Positions 23,601-35,712 of a stretch of DNA of 64,000 nucleotides are shown one piece after another; positions within the stretch are counted from its first letter, which is position 1; the number at the start of each line of letters is the position of its first letter. This DNA is from Lumbricus rubellus. Taxonomy: Eukaryota > Annelida > Clitellata > Crassiclitellata > Lumbricidae. A program made the position numbers and the translations under genes. The DNA is taken from the NCBI GenBank assembly GCA_945859605.1, contig OX243816.1, forward strand, positions 29,941,068 to 30,005,067, in the 5' to 3' direction. The notes beneath the pieces were generated by a model, which saw nothing but the letters and a program-made list of their open reading frames with translations, searched no databases and was not told where the DNA came from.

Positions 23601-23781
23601 GGTCGTCATTCTCGTCGTCCGATTCTGCGTTCAGGTGTTTGCCATTCAGAAAGAACCGTGGGACAACAAGTACATCCAGTTCTTTGTCCAGTTCTTCATC
23701 ATCGGTGTGACTGTACTCGTCGTCGCAGTACCTGAGGGCCTTCCACTTGCAGTCACTCTTGCCCTTGCTTACTCAGTTCGG
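23579..23781 (+). CDS. PMCA exon 7: M3, M4 and PEGLP
   Basis: Residues 320-387. It encodes M3 ([20 protein letters not shown]), a short outer loop, and M4 ([20 protein letters not shown]). The Glu of PEGLP is a Ca2+ ligand in PMCAs. Donor GTGAGT. The chosen acceptor TGTAG at 23578 gives the family-length M3. A second copy of the acceptor and the first exon bases lies 54 nt upstream and is in frame (listed separately). Confidence 0.95.
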
Positions 23782-23828
23782 GTGAGTATGCGTTTGCTGC
23801 TCTGATGGTAATGTGAGCTGATGTAAGT

Positions 23829-24015
23829 GGGACACGATGGTGTAGTGGTGAAGTTCGGTGCTTTGGAGCTGGAGGATTCCAGGTTCGAATCCACCTCAAA
23901 CCGCCAGGTAGGGACCTTGAGCAGGTCCTTCACTCGCAATTGAAAAAACTCCGATGCAGTTTACATGCTGTAGTCGGAGCACTTCTGAGCGTGAAGGGGA
24001 GCATAGCAAATGCGA
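23829..24015 (+). mobile_element. tRNA-derived SINE, subfamily with TTTGGAGC head
   Basis: GACACGATGGTGTAGTGGTG, CAGGTTCGAATCC box B, AGGGACCTTGAGCAGGTCC, then a shortened body and GTGAAGGGGAGCATAGC tail. It starts 47 nt after exon 7. Confidence 0.88.
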
Positions 24016-24944
24016 GACATAAGAAAGAAAAAATAGTATAATGTAAGACTGACTGCATTGTACATGTAATGTCAGAATATGTGTATCACTGATTATCTTT
24101 TCAACGTATATAGTGCTTTTGGAGCAGAAGTCTTGACTGAAAGCACAGATGCATGGACAGACATTCCCACTTCCACTGATTGCCGAACTACTGCACCGCA
24201 TTTTTGCATTACATTAACGCGTTAATGCCGGTGACAAATGGCATTGACATGTCTTCCGACATTACCAAATTGACAACATTAGCAGTGAATTAACCGTGGT
24301 GCGTCTATAGACTGTCACTAAACATTACCCGATTCATTTGCATTGCCAAAGGCAGGGCATCTGCATACTACAGCGATGCGCTGCACAAGAATTTGCCTTT
24401 TTTTCTGATTGCCGATATTGCTATTGTGTATCGCATCTAGTAGTACTGTCACACTAATGAAATTTCACGTGCAAGCCCACAATTTGAGCGTCTTGGTCGT
24501 TCTTTTTTCTCGAAAGTCATTCTGGTTAATTGCGGTTTTTGACGTCAGGTCTGGACTGCCTCTGATTTGTTTCTCTTAAGTTGGTGCTAAATAAATTTGC
24601 AGTTGCAATGACACTAACGTGTAAGAATGCACATGTATGCGTAATTAGAAAGCAACTGTGTTTTTGGCCACTTTTGCACCCATTTTAGTTGCGAAACTAT
24701 TTGTTTCAATCCAAAACGATTTAGAGAATCTCCAATTACACCGAAAGTTGTAATAAATCGCAAGATTCGGCAAAAGTATGTTTATTCATTCTTGAGATAC
24801 AGGCCTCTGAGCAAGGGTCCACGTTTAAACATTTTGCAAGTACTTCACACCTACACTGCTCTACTGCCGCCAGGCATAAAATGCAGATACTTGGTGATAG
24901 GCTTATAAAAATTTTATATGATGTACAAACATCAAACTACACTT

Positions 24945-25160
24945 TGTGGGGCGCGATGGTGTAGTGGTGGCATCGTTGCCTTGGAGCCGGAAGGTTCGAA
25001 TCCACCTCGCCGCGTAAGGATCTTGGGCAAGTTCTTCACTCGCAATTGCTCTGCGTTTCAGCGTGAAACTCCGATGCAGTGTCCGCTCTGCATTCGGGAG
25101 CGCCTCTGAGTAGGAGTGAGCTTGAAGGGGCGCTATAACAAGTGCACATACAAACAAAAT
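24945..25160 (+). mobile_element. tRNA-derived SINE, subfamily b
   Basis: GGGGCGCGATGGTGTAGTGG, TTGCCTTGGAGCCGGAAGG, box B GGTTCGAATCC, CCACCTCGCCGCG, and CTTGAAGGGGCGCTATAACA ending in a CAAA-type tail. It ends about 105 nt before exon 8. Confidence 0.92.
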
Positions 25161-25264
25161 ACAATATGGCAAAATTACAGCGAAATCTGCGATAGGGCAG
25201 TTGCAAGGCACCTTGCACAACATTTGATGAACTCACATGGACTGACCCATCTGTATGTCTGTAG

Positions 25265-25400
25265 AAAATGATGTTTGACAACAATCTGGTCCGTCATCTT
25301 GACGCCTGTGAGACGATGGGCAATGCGACGGCGATCTGTTCGGACAAGACTGGCACCTTGACGACTAATCGAATGACGGTCGTGCAGAGCTACGTTGGAA
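25265..25400 (+). CDS. PMCA exon 8: phosphorylation site DKTGT
   Basis: Residues 388-432. It encodes [19 protein letters not shown] and [19 protein letters not shown]. The phosphorylated Asp is codon 25343-25345 (residue 414). This begins the P domain and leads into the nucleotide-binding domain. Acceptor TGTAG, donor GTGCGT, 1 nt over. An ATG at 25268 is internal Met, not a start. Confidence 0.96.
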
Positions 25401-25570
25401 GTGCGTTGTTCTCTTCAATACTTCTTCGTCTTTGTCTGGTCTTTGTTGCATTGCTGCGTTGAGCAGTGATTACGTTACTGTGTGCAGTTAAATCGTTATT
25501 TATGTAGCTGCAGTATGCGACGATGCAACCATGACAGGATTTTAAGGCAGTTTGCCCACTCGCTGGTGAA

Positions 25571-27705
25571 CAGTGTTTAATCTAGACGTCTCTGGGGGGG
25601 GAAAGTTCCCCCCCCAGGATTGACATTTCCCCCCCCAGAAAAATTTGACAAAATGATATTGGTTTTTAGTTACTATTTTCATCGATGTTTTATATGAAGT
25701 GTTATAATATACCGTGATGTTATTTACTATTATATGATTATTATTTATTATTTACTATTATTATATATGATACTATCATGTTGCAATTAGTGTAACTTAC
25801 TGTATATATTTGTTTAAACACTATTTTTGCACAACTAAAAACAGAAATCACCAGAAAATTTGACAAAATGCTTATAGTTTTAGTGGCTGTTTACATCATT
25901 GTATTACGTGAATTGTTATAATATACTGTAATATTATTTATTATTAGGCCTATATGGTCAATGGTTATAGTGTTGTTATTTACTATTATAATATATGACA
26001 CAATCCTGCTAAATGAGAATAACTTACTGCTAATATTTGTACAAATACTACTTTTGTACAACTGAATGGCTTCTCACCAGTGGTATCGTTCAAATTTTAA
26101 ACTCTAGGCCTAAAATTTCAAAATGTTTGGTCCTATTATTTGAACACAAATATAGTAAAACCTAAAAACATCATTACTACACATGGTTTTTTGAATTTGA
26201 CACCGGTAGTTTATTAGTTCTTGGTTGGTTTGTGTACCATTAAATATGATTTCAGAAAGTATGTCCTGGTAAGCATTTCAGGACCATCTTGGAAAACAGG
26301 GTTAAACTGATATAGTGCTGAAAAGTCAGCTTATATAGGCTACTATTATATTCATGTCTGCATTTATTCATTAGAATAACTCAGCAACAGGAGAACTGAG
26401 CTGCTGAACTGATACATAAAGATATTTTTATTGTAATTATAGCCTAATCATATATATTATTATATTAGATCCTAAAACACTTTTTATCAGTACTGAATAA
26501 TCTAATGGAGTTATTTTGCTAAAATGGCACCTTAAAAGAGGAGGCCTACCATTACAGTGTGGAAATAACCCCCCAAAATATTTGTTAAGTGTTGCTTATA
26601 TTTATTGAAGTCCACTCTTATAAGCACTGAAAAGTGTACAGGTATTTTGTTAAGATGGTACCTTAAAATGCTACCATTGCAATGTGGAAATTCAAAAAGT
26701 TTCTAATGGGGCTCTGAAAAATTACAGGTATTTTGTTAAGATGGTACCTTAAAATGCTACCATTGCAATTTAGAAATTCAAAAAGGTTCTAATGGGGCTC
26801 TGAAAAATTACAGGTATTTTTTTTAAAAATGGTACCTTAAATGCTACCATTGCAATGTGGAAATTCAAAAAGTTTCTAATGGGGCTCTGAAAAATTACAG
26901 GTATTTTTGTTAAGATGGTATCTTAAAATGCTACCATTGCAATGTAGAAATTCAAAAAGTTACTGATGGGGCTCTGAAAAAGTACAGGTATTTTGTTAAG
27001 ATGGTACCTTAAAATGCTACCATTGCAATGTGGAAATTCAAAAAGTTTCTAATGGGGCTCTGAAAAATTACAGGTATTTTGCTAAGATGGTACCTTAAAA
27101 TGCTACCATTGCAATGTAGAAATTCAAAAAGTTTCTGATGGGGCTCTGAAAAAGCACAGGTATTTTGTTCAGATGGTACCTTAAAATGCTACAATTGCAA
27201 TGTGGAAATTCAAAAAGTTTCTGATGGGGTTCTGAAAAAGCACAGGTATTTTGTTCAGATGGTACCTTAAAATGCTACCATTGCAATGTGGAAATTCAAA
27301 AAGTTTCTGATGGGGCTCTGAAAAAGCACAGGTATTTTGTTCAGATGGTACCTTAAAATGCTACCATTGCAATGTGGAAATTCAAAAAGTTTCTGATGGG
27401 GCTCTGAAAAAGCACAGGTATTTTGTTCAGATGGTACCTTAAAATGCTACCATTGCAATGTGGAAATTCAAAAAGTTTCTGATGGGGCTCTGAAAAAGCA
27501 CAGGTATTTTGTTCAGATGGTACCTTAAAATGCTACCATTGCAATGTGGAAATTCAAAAAGTTTCTGATGGGGAGGGGGCACATCCCCCTCCCCATACCC
27601 CTTCCCCTGCGGGTCTCGGCGCTACGCGCCTCACGAGTCCGATTGTCTCCCCCCCCAGAAACCTGAATTCCCCCCCCCAGCGGGTGGGGACTAGATTAAA
27701 CACTG
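25571..27705. mobile_element. 2.1-kb TIR transposon, non-autonomous, 9-bp target duplication
   Basis: Ends CAGTGTTTAATCTAG / CTAGATTAAACACTG (15-bp perfect) followed by G- or C-runs. A 9-bp duplication GCTGGTGAA flanks it at 25562-25570 and 27706-27714. AT-rich inside with no transposase, plus an 86-bp tandem array and a CGGCGCTACGCGCC motif near the right end. Nine bases fit MULE-like elements, though the CAG ends recall hAT; class uncertain. Confidence 0.9.
26640..27570 (+). repeat. 86-bp tandem array inside the 2.1-kb element
   Basis: About 11 copies, each containing GATGGTACCTTAAAATGCTA and AAATTCAAAAAGTTTCT. The last five copies are virtually identical, while earlier ones differ (TTACAGG vs GCACAGG, GTTAAG vs GTTCAG), so expansion went on recently at the right side. 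Confidence 0.95.
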
Positions 27706-27714
27706 GCTGGTGAA

Positions 27715-29040
27715 ACTCTTGAGATTTGCTATGAACGGCAAAAAAGTTAGGAAAATTGTGAAAGTTGTGAAAATTCGACCCAGGTTCCCGGATCCGTCTT
27801 GCACTTTAATTTATCTGACTACCCATCATTCCTTTTTCAACAATAAATTAATCATCCAACAGGCCACGCATAGTCATGTATGCTTTAGGCTGAATTCAAA
27901 GTTAGGTAATGCAATCTAATGAACTGTTTGATGCTGTTGTCATGACGACGCTTAAGCATTTAATCGATGCTCGTTGTATCAAGTGAATCACATGGTCAGA
28001 GTCATTTAAGGTCTATAAATTTATAGATAGTGAGTGGAAACTTGATAAGATTACATTGAGCAATCACCTTACATCCCTCAAAGCCACTGCATCTTTCTGT
28101 CGATCAGTCATAGAACAATGCACCCACCGACTTCCATTATCATCGACACTAAACAAATTTGCTTTGTTGATTGATCTGTCGATTGTTACATGATACACTC
28201 AGCCCCAGTGACTGGCGACTTCATGTTATTAAAGCTCTGTGAGCCTACAGTGACTAATACAGCAGTCATTTGCATTTTGCGTGGGTTTGTTTTGCATATC
28301 TGATTCACGGCCTGGTTTGGATGCCTCCATTTGCATAAATACCCAGATCTCTTCCTGATTGCTATCAGGCCTAGAAACAGGACATTTGTATTAAAATTTT
28401 ATCTAGGTTGATTGGTTAGTTCTGCCTGGGAAGTTAAACCATGGTCTATTTTAATTAACATATTTATTTATTGAAATGATATTTATGTTCTAAGTTAGGT
28501 TGTTATTTGTGAATTAATGTACTAATCTTCGCATATATTTAGTAATAATATGATGTTGGTGGTATTAATATGGTTATATACTACCACCATGGCTCAATCC
28601 AGATCATTTGCTTGTATAGGTCCCTCCCTATGCAATGAACTCCCCACCACTTCATTTTGCTCTTCACCCTCTCTGGTAGTCTTTCCTCATCTTTCTCTCA
28701 TCTCTCAATCGTGCCTTTTCTTTCGGGGTCGCACATACTGGGAGCGCTTCTAAAAGGCTTTTGCTGAGATAAGCGCTTGATAAATGGTTAAATTCAATAC
28801 AGCTTCGTCAGTCCATCTTTCTGGAATAAGTTAACTGGCAATTTCTGTAGTGAAATTATTGGTCTTTCTTTTCCACTTTCGCAAGCTTTTGAAAGCCACT
28901 TTCTTAATTGTGTTTTGATGCTGTCGGGTCGAAATCCCCTCTGAGGAGTTCCTCTTGAAGTGGCACCTTAAAAATTCCTGAATTACGATTATGATCGAAT
29001 TTGCACTTTTAATAACTGTGGTATTGTGTTTGTTTTGATA
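27715..29040. other. Intron 8 remainder, nothing recognised
   Basis: AT-rich, with a tail-like GGGAGCGCTTCTAAAAGG near 28740. No coding signal until exon 9. Confidence 0.45.
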
Positions 29041-29041
29041 G

Positions 29042-29148
29042 TGGTCCACCACAAGTCAACTCCTAAATTTGAGGACATACCGTCAGCAATTCGAGATGTT
29101 ATGCTGAGAGCTATCTCCATAAACAGTGGCTATACATCCAGAGTTTTG
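29042..29148 (+). CDS. PMCA exon 9: start of nucleotide-binding domain
   Basis: Residues 433-468. Recovered by phase: A from exon 8 plus TG gives Met, then VHHKSTPKFEDIPSAIRDVM and LRAISINSGYTSRVL. The latter is the family's GIS-N-AYTSKIL element just before PPE. Acceptor GATAG, donor GTAAAA. It is only 107 nt and has no start codon, so simple ORF calling misses it. Without it exons 8 and 10 would not join in frame. Confidence 0.92.
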
Positions 29149-29445
29149 GTAAAACTTAAGAGCATGATTTCTTACTTTGAGTTACTTACTTGATTTCTTA
29201 CTTTGCTTGTCATAACAACCTTTGTCATTATTATTATTAATATTATTATTATTATTGTTATTTTGTTTTTATTATTATTATAAATATTTTGTATTATGAC
29301 CCTTAGCATCCGATGTCACAGACTTGCAGATTCACTTGGATACGCGTAAAGGAACATTACCGTTTTAAGTTGTATTCTGAAATCAGGATCACCATATATT
29401 GCACAATCTATGGCCATAGCACAAATTCAGTTAATATAGACCAGC

Positions 29446-30075
29446 GATTCTCAACCTGTGGGTAACAACCCCCATGGGAGTCGCCTGACAATTTGCCATG
29501 GGCGCCTGGACCATTCGGAAATTTGTAAAATATGTAATAGCAACTTCAACGCTAAATTCCCCTTTTGCTTAGAACTTCTTCTTTTTCAGCCATAAATTCC
29601 ACTTTTGCCGTTCTTCTAACAAATCCGCGTTTGCCATTCTTCTAAAAAAAACAATGAGTAGGTGATATTTTTTTAAGTCTTAAGCCATGTCTGTAAGCAA
29701 TGAAATCATGAGTATTTTGTTAAGATGACTGCTTAAAATGTTACAGTTATAGTGTGCAAATCCAACACTTTTTTAGACGATTGGGGATGAACTTTCTAAA
29801 GTCTTAGACCATGACTATCAGCATTGAAAAAACAAGCAATTTTTTATTAAGATGATGTCCAGCTTAAAATGCAGTCATTGCAGTGTGGAAATGGAAAATG
29901 TTAACAATGGAGACATTTATTTAAGTCTAAAACCATGTCTTATAGCACAGAAATTGTGATAAATTTTGTTAAAATGACATCCTAACATGCTACTAAGTAC
30001 TGCAATGTTCAAATTTCAAAAAATGTTGACAATCGGGAGGAGCACATCTCCCTTCCCAACCCTCCCCTGAAGAGG
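29446..30075. mobile_element. Diverged relative of the 2.1-kb element
   Basis: Begins CAGCGATTCTCAACCTGTG (hAT-like end) and contains three degenerate copies of the 86-bp unit (TTTTGTTAAGATGACT, GCTTAAAATG, ATTGCAGTGTGGAAA). It ends with the same GGGAGGAGCACATCTCCCTT block seen near 27570. No clear right terminus. Confidence 0.6.
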
Positions 30076-30228
30076 TGCTATAATATATATTTACTACGAG
30101 TTAATTTCTCTGTACATTGCATCCTTGTAGAAGTACATAAAGGTTGTTTTGAGAATTTTCTGTTACAGAAGATTGAATCGTTTAGAACGTTGTTCACAAG
30201 TCAAGATGACATTGTATGAACTTTTTAG

Positions 30229-30470
30229 CCTCCTGAAACCCCAGGAGAAATGCCAAAGCAGGTTGGAAACAAGACGGAATGCGCTCTGCTCGGATTCCTG
30301 TTGGACCTTGGCCAGGACTACGAGACTTATCGGGCAGAAGTTCCCGAGGAGAAGATCCACAAAGTCTACACGTTCAACTCTGCCCGGAAATCCATGAGCA
30401 CCGTTATCCACCGGCCTGGAGGTGGCTTCCGGCTGTTCACGAAAGGAGCATCAGAAATTGTGTTGAAGAA
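30229..30470 (+). CDS. PMCA exon 10: nucleotide-binding domain, KGASE
   Basis: Residues 469-548. It starts after CTTTTTAG at [20 protein letters not shown] and includes [19 protein letters not shown] and [13 protein letters not shown]. The KGA Lys contacts ATP in P-type ATPases. Phase 0 in, 2 nt out; donor GTAAGC. Two other AG sites inside the first 25 bases give the wrong frame. Confidence 0.95.
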
Positions 30471-31011
30471 GTAAGCAGCAGCTTCTATTAATAGCATTGC
30501 CAGCTGTGAATGGTTGAGCTACAACTGCTGCAGATTGACCTGATGTACATCTACGCGCCCTTGTAGTAGCAAGGCCGTGTTACGGCACCATTTGAATTGT
30601 CATTATATTATTATTGTTATTGTTATTATCTTCTGTTTTCTTGTAGTATTGATTATTTGTTTTGTTATTTTATATATATGCAGTTTTGACGAGATGTGGC
30701 TGTCAATTGGGTTCTTGTTCTATACAGTAATGCTGCTAGAGAAAGTGCTGTATTTACATCATGTCCGCATCTGATGGAATGAGGCAACTTCGTGGGAATT
30801 TCTAGTTCTGTTATGCGAACAGGATTAATACTGTACAAGCATTTGAAATCTCTATTCCCTGCAAGAACACTAACTCTATGCAACAGTTGAGTGTATCAAA
30901 GCATCTGTCTCTAAGATGCATCTTTTATTATGGCCGCTGCAGATTAGCAGTCTCAAAAGAGATGCAATGAACAGGATGCTTACAAATTTTCGGGGAATTA
31001 TTTTTCTTCAG

Positions 31012-31154
31012 GTGCAACTGGATCCTTGGCCGTGACGGGTCGGCACACAAGTTCTCTACTGATGATCAGGACGAGATGGTCCGTAATGTTATCGAGCCGA
31101 TGGCCTGCGGCGGAATGCGAACCATCTGCGTTGCATTCAAAGATTTTGTGTCTG
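31012..31154 (+). CDS. PMCA exon 11: nucleotide-binding domain
   Basis: Residues 549-596: completes Lys, then CNWILGRDGSAHKFSTDD and NVIEPMACGGMRTICVAFKD. Acceptor TTCTTCAG, donor GTAAGT, 1 nt over. The EPMA--GMRTIC-AF element is standard for the family. Confidence 0.94.
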
Positions 31155-31841
31155 GTAAGTTATTGATTAACTGTTTGCTGTCTTCAAATACGTTGGAGAT
31201 CATGCAATTGTGTTTTGCATGGCACAGATCTCAGACTTCACAGAAAAACAGTGCGTTTTTGTCGTATTCTGTTATTTTTAAAAATCTGTTTGTCATTTCG
31301 TTTCGGTTTGCTTTCGTTTCATGTGTAACATGTTGTTCTTTGCACTGTTTTACAATAGTTAAATGTTATTGAGAAAGGAAGGGTCAATCCAGCTTCAGCG
31401 GGTCCATACGACCTTTTTGGATTGATCCTTATGCCTTATGCACCGATCACTCGAAAGTCATTGAGTTTGTACTGATTGCTGTTATTTTGTATGTGTTTGA
31501 TGCTTTGTCAATAAACGGCTTACTTACTTACTATTGTATTTTGTGTTTTTGTGCTGTGTGCTGTGTTCTCCTAAATTTGACCCCATACATACATACATAC
31601 ATATTTGCAGAGCACTGCTTGACATGATATTAAATCAAAGCAACAGACAGCAGCGATGTAAACCAAGAGATAAAATAAAAAGTGATTCTCATGGTAAAGG
31701 CTATGCTGAGCTTGTAAAAGTTTTTTGTTCAGATTGTCAGCTTATTCTGTTAAAGTTTCACTTAAGTTGTGACTTACTTGGTTGTCTTGTCTCAGTTTTA
31801 TGTTATCTATACTGCTGAGACTGAGAAAAGTATTTTAGCTA

Positions 31842-32047
31842 TTCATAATCACTGGAGCTGCTCGTAATCACTGGAGTTGCTCGTAATCACTTGAGCTGCT
31901 CATAATCATTGGAGCTGCTCATAATCACTGGAGGTGCTCATAATCACTGGAGCTGCTCATAATCACATGAACTGCTCCTCATAATCACTGGAGCTGCTCA
32001 TAATCACGGGAGCTGCTCATAATCACTGGAGCTGCTCATAATCACTG
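31842..32047 (+). repeat. 19-bp minisatellite before exon 12
   Basis: About 11 copies of AGCTGCTCATAATCACTGG, stopping 16 nt before the exon 12 acceptor. Confidence 0.95.
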
Positions 32048-32062
32048 TCATGTGATTTTCAG

Positions 32063-32184
32063 GGGATGCTTCTCCAGGTGACGAGGTCACCCAGGGAGAG
32101 CCGGACTGGGAGGACGAGAGCAAAATTGTCACCAATCTCACCTGCATCTGTATCGTTGGCATCGAGGATCCTGTCCGACCTGAG
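32063..32184 (+). CDS. PMCA exon 12: N/P domain junction
   Basis: Residues 597-637: split Gly, then a variable acidic loop ([17 protein letters not shown]) and [17 protein letters not shown], the return to the P domain. Acceptor TTTTCAG lies 16 nt after a 19-bp minisatellite; donor GTTAGT. Ends in phase 0. Confidence 0.94.
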
Positions 32185-32721
32185 GTTAGTCGACGTTGCG
32201 TTTGTAGCATCAGGTCATCGGTTATTATTTACCGTTTCAATGGCCAGATGATGAGAGACCGTTACCTAGTTGATCGTTCTGATGTCAATTTCTTTTATAT
32301 TGATTTTAAGTACAGGGTGTTATGCCAGTTGAAGCCAATTTCAGACCATTTTCAGCAGTAAGACATCGATGTGGATGGTGAATGGAAGTTTTTTCTTAAA
32401 TTTCTAAATGTTGCTCGTTTACATTTGCACTTCAACTTAGATTTCAAGGGCACTGTTTATAATGCCCCAGGTTTAGAATTTAATAGAATGGCATAAGTGT
32501 TGACTTTGTTTGATGTACATAGGGGTTAAATGTATGTTAATACGTAAAGAGATGAGAAGCTGAGAGTTAGCCATTGCATATATTAATGTAGCTATATATG
32601 CAATGTTTATATGCAATGGTGTGCGTCTAGGAATGGACATATGCATGTATGTATATAAGTGAATGTTTTTGTAGACACCTGGTTGATGAGGAGATGTTGT
32701 TGATATTTTTCTTTTGTCTAG

Positions 32722-32904
32722 GTTCCAGATGCCATTCGGAAATGCCAGAACGCAGGCATCACGGTTCGGATGGTGACGGGAGACAACGTCAACACGGCTC
32801 GGTCAATTGCCCTGAAGTGCGGCATTCTGAAGCCAGGCGACGACTTCCTTGTGATGGAAGGAAAGGAATTCAACGTTCGCATCCGGAAAGATCCGGACGC
32901 TGAA
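32722..32904 (+). CDS. PMCA exon 13: P domain, TGDN motif
   Basis: Residues 638-698: [20 protein letters not shown], then [16 protein letters not shown] and [24 protein letters not shown] lies in the P domain and supports phosphoryl transfer. Acceptor TCTAG, donor GTAGGG; both ends phase 0. Confidence 0.96.
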
Positions 32905-33327
32905 GTAGGGATTTTTCTTAACTGGATTGGTGACGGCATGAGTCTTATTTGCAAAACCAAGTCACGAGTTGTAGTAGTTTGTGTAATATTGTTGATGAAT
33001 GTGTGATATTGTTGATGAATATATAATATTGTTGATGAATGTGAGCTACAAAAATGCTGAAGACTTGTCATTGTCTGCATCATTTGAAAAATCAGGCGCA
33101 AAATATTCTTCTTCTTTATGGTGACACCCGCAATTTATTGAACGTACTTTTCAAAACTCTGTATTGTAGCATTCACTGATGAAAACAATACATGGTGCAA
33201 CTTGTTGTCGACATCATCACATGTCACCCGCAATGCCATATGATGGTCTTCATCCTTTTCGCTATGTAATACAAGATGCAGTTTTCATGTTAAATGAACC
33301 AAGACACTGGTCACACAGAAATTTGAT

Positions 33328-33550
33328 TGTGGGTCGCAGTGGTGTATTGGGTACGTTCATTGCCTTGCAGCCTGAGGGTTGCAGGTTCGAATCCACCTCA
33401 AGCCGCCATGTGGGGACGTTGGGCAAGTCCTTCACTCACAATTGCTCAGCGCTTCGGCGTGAAACTCCGATTCGGTGTCCGCGCTGTAGTCGAGAGCGCT
33501 TCTGAGGAGAAATCTTGAAGGGGCGCTATCACAAGTGTACATACATACAA
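33328..33550 (+). mobile_element. tRNA-derived SINE, subfamily a
   Basis: GTGGGTCGCAGTGGTGTATT, GCAGGTTCGAATCC box B, CTCAAGCCGCCATGTGGGGA, GTGAAACTCCGATTCGGTGT, CTTGAAGGGGCGCTATCACA and a CATACATACA tail. It ends 34 nt before the exon 14 acceptor. Confidence 0.93.
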
Positions 33551-33584
33551 TGTGAGCCTTTCAGGTCAATTGATTTTCTTTTAG

Positions 33585-33779
33585 GTCGAACAGGAGATGT
33601 TTGATAAAGTCTGGCCTCGCCTCCGAGTCCTGGCTCGTTCTTCCCCACAGGACAAGTACACCCTTGTCAAGGGTATCATCGACAGTCGACTGAACCCAAG
33701 TCGTGAAGTCGTGGCTGTGACAGGCGATGGTACAAACGATGGCCCAGCACTGAAGAAGGCAGACGTCGGGTTTGCAATG
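33585..33779 (+). CDS. PMCA exon 14: P domain hinge GDGTNDG
   Basis: Residues 699-763: [34 protein letters not shown], then [20 protein letters not shown] and [14 protein letters not shown] is the Mg2+-binding hinge of P-type ATPases. Acceptor TTTTAG lies 34 nt after a SINE; donor GTAGGC; both ends phase 0. Confidence 0.96.
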
Positions 33780-34780
33780 GTAGGCACAGAATTTTGTACT
33801 CCTCTGATTCTCTTGTGGCAGTTCTACGTGGGGAAATATTTTATGTAGCAAACACATCAAGATAATCCTGTCGTAGCTTGCTGACAGAATAAGTGTACTG
33901 ATATTTTTGCCTTCAAGAACCTCTGAGGTCATGCAGAAACTTCCTCGTTCCTGTACTTATTACAGAGTATTCTTTATTTTCTGTACTTCAATGTGTTGTG
34001 TTGTTCTGCTGTGTTATTCTCATGTCAGTTTCCTGAACAAGTTTTATATTGTAAGAAAAGAAAATTATTAAAGTCATATATATGTTATAATTTTCTTATT
34101 TACATATATAATTATATATATAGAATATATTCATTGCAGAATTGTGTATATATATATATTATGAGCTGGCTATTGTTTCACCGTGATCAGTTGACTACAT
34201 GATGAAATATGGAGCCCCAGTTAGTGCAGCATTAGTCATCTGGAGTCTATTTATTGCATGTGAATATTTAATGGCCTGGACCAGTGTGATACATTGCTTG
34301 TTTTTGTTTAGGAGCAATAAAGATGGTTAGATGAAATTTCTGTATTCTGTAGCACATCTAAGAATTTCTTGGGAGGGGTGGGGTGGGGAGGAGGGCACTT
34401 GGTACCTGGCTATCAGTCACATGGAAATGCAATGTCCTCCGTGAATGCGAGAATGCAATATAAATCTAGGTTGAAGAGATCTTAATGAACAGAATTTCTT
34501 ATTAACGACAATCCAATGAAAAATAGATGCTTCATTTGTCATCATCATATATGTGTGCAGGAACAGGGAACAATACATTACAAAGTTTAGCATTTTCAAA
34601 CGCTGAATTTACTGTTACTCTGTTTATCTTTTATTGTCTTTTCCATTTAGTTGTTACATTGTTCTATTATCCTAATAATTTATTGTGACAGGTCATTTCA
34701 TTTTAAAAGCTATTCACGATCGCTCATCATTTGTCTAATTTTGTGTTCTAATAATTCTATTGTCTTTTTCCATTGTCTGA

Positions 34781-35035
<255 letters not shown>

Positions 35036-35054
35036 TAACACAGCCAAGCCCACC

Positions 35055-35185
35055 TATATATATATGTATAAATTGTATATATATATATATATAGTATATT
35101 ATATATATATATATATGTTTGTATGTGTATATATATATGTGTGTGTGTATAACACTGTATATAATAGTATAATATAATATATATG
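35055..35185 (+). repeat. (TA)n / TATG microsatellite
   Basis: Interrupted TATATATA and TGTGTATA run in intron 15. Confidence 0.9.
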
Positions 35186-35712
35186 CATCTAACATTTATG
35201 CTGCGAGTTAGTTTCTTGATGGATCTGTCTATCAAGATGCTGAACATGTCGGCTTTTATGTCGTTCTCGGAATTGCTGCACGTATTGCTTTCGAACTATC
35301 TCATCTAAGCAAGTGCAACTTTGATTGGGAAGTTATGTATACATGCTGTCGGTGCAGAGCTGAATAGAAATATGTGTCGACACTGAACGACAGTGAACAT
35401 AGAAAAAGCATGGACTCAAATTAATATGCCAAAGTGTTTCAGGCTTTCAGCTGAATATCCTGCAAATAGCGGGGCGTTGAGATGAGTTGTGTATTAATAT
35501 GATGTGAACTCGCTACTGAACACGTTAATATTTCATCATTGTGCGTGTGAGTTAGTGCTTGTGTGAACATCAGTGTAACTGAAACTTGTGCAATGAAAAT
35601 TGATACCGTAGAGAGATGTCTGTAATATTTAGCAAGCATGTGGTTAATTTTTTATTGCATTAGTACATTTTTCTGATACTGTGTGTTGCAAGTTCATTAT
35701 TTTTGATTGCAG

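Noticed and set aside
24945..25160. tRNA-like box A/box B sequences considered as tRNA genes
   Set aside because: They do not fold into a tRNA with an anticodon arm, continue into a long common body and tail, and recur in many copies; they are SINEs.
26640..27570. Regular repeats considered as a CRISPR array
   Set aside because: Units are contiguous 86-bp copies without unique spacers, inside a TIR transposon in animal DNA.
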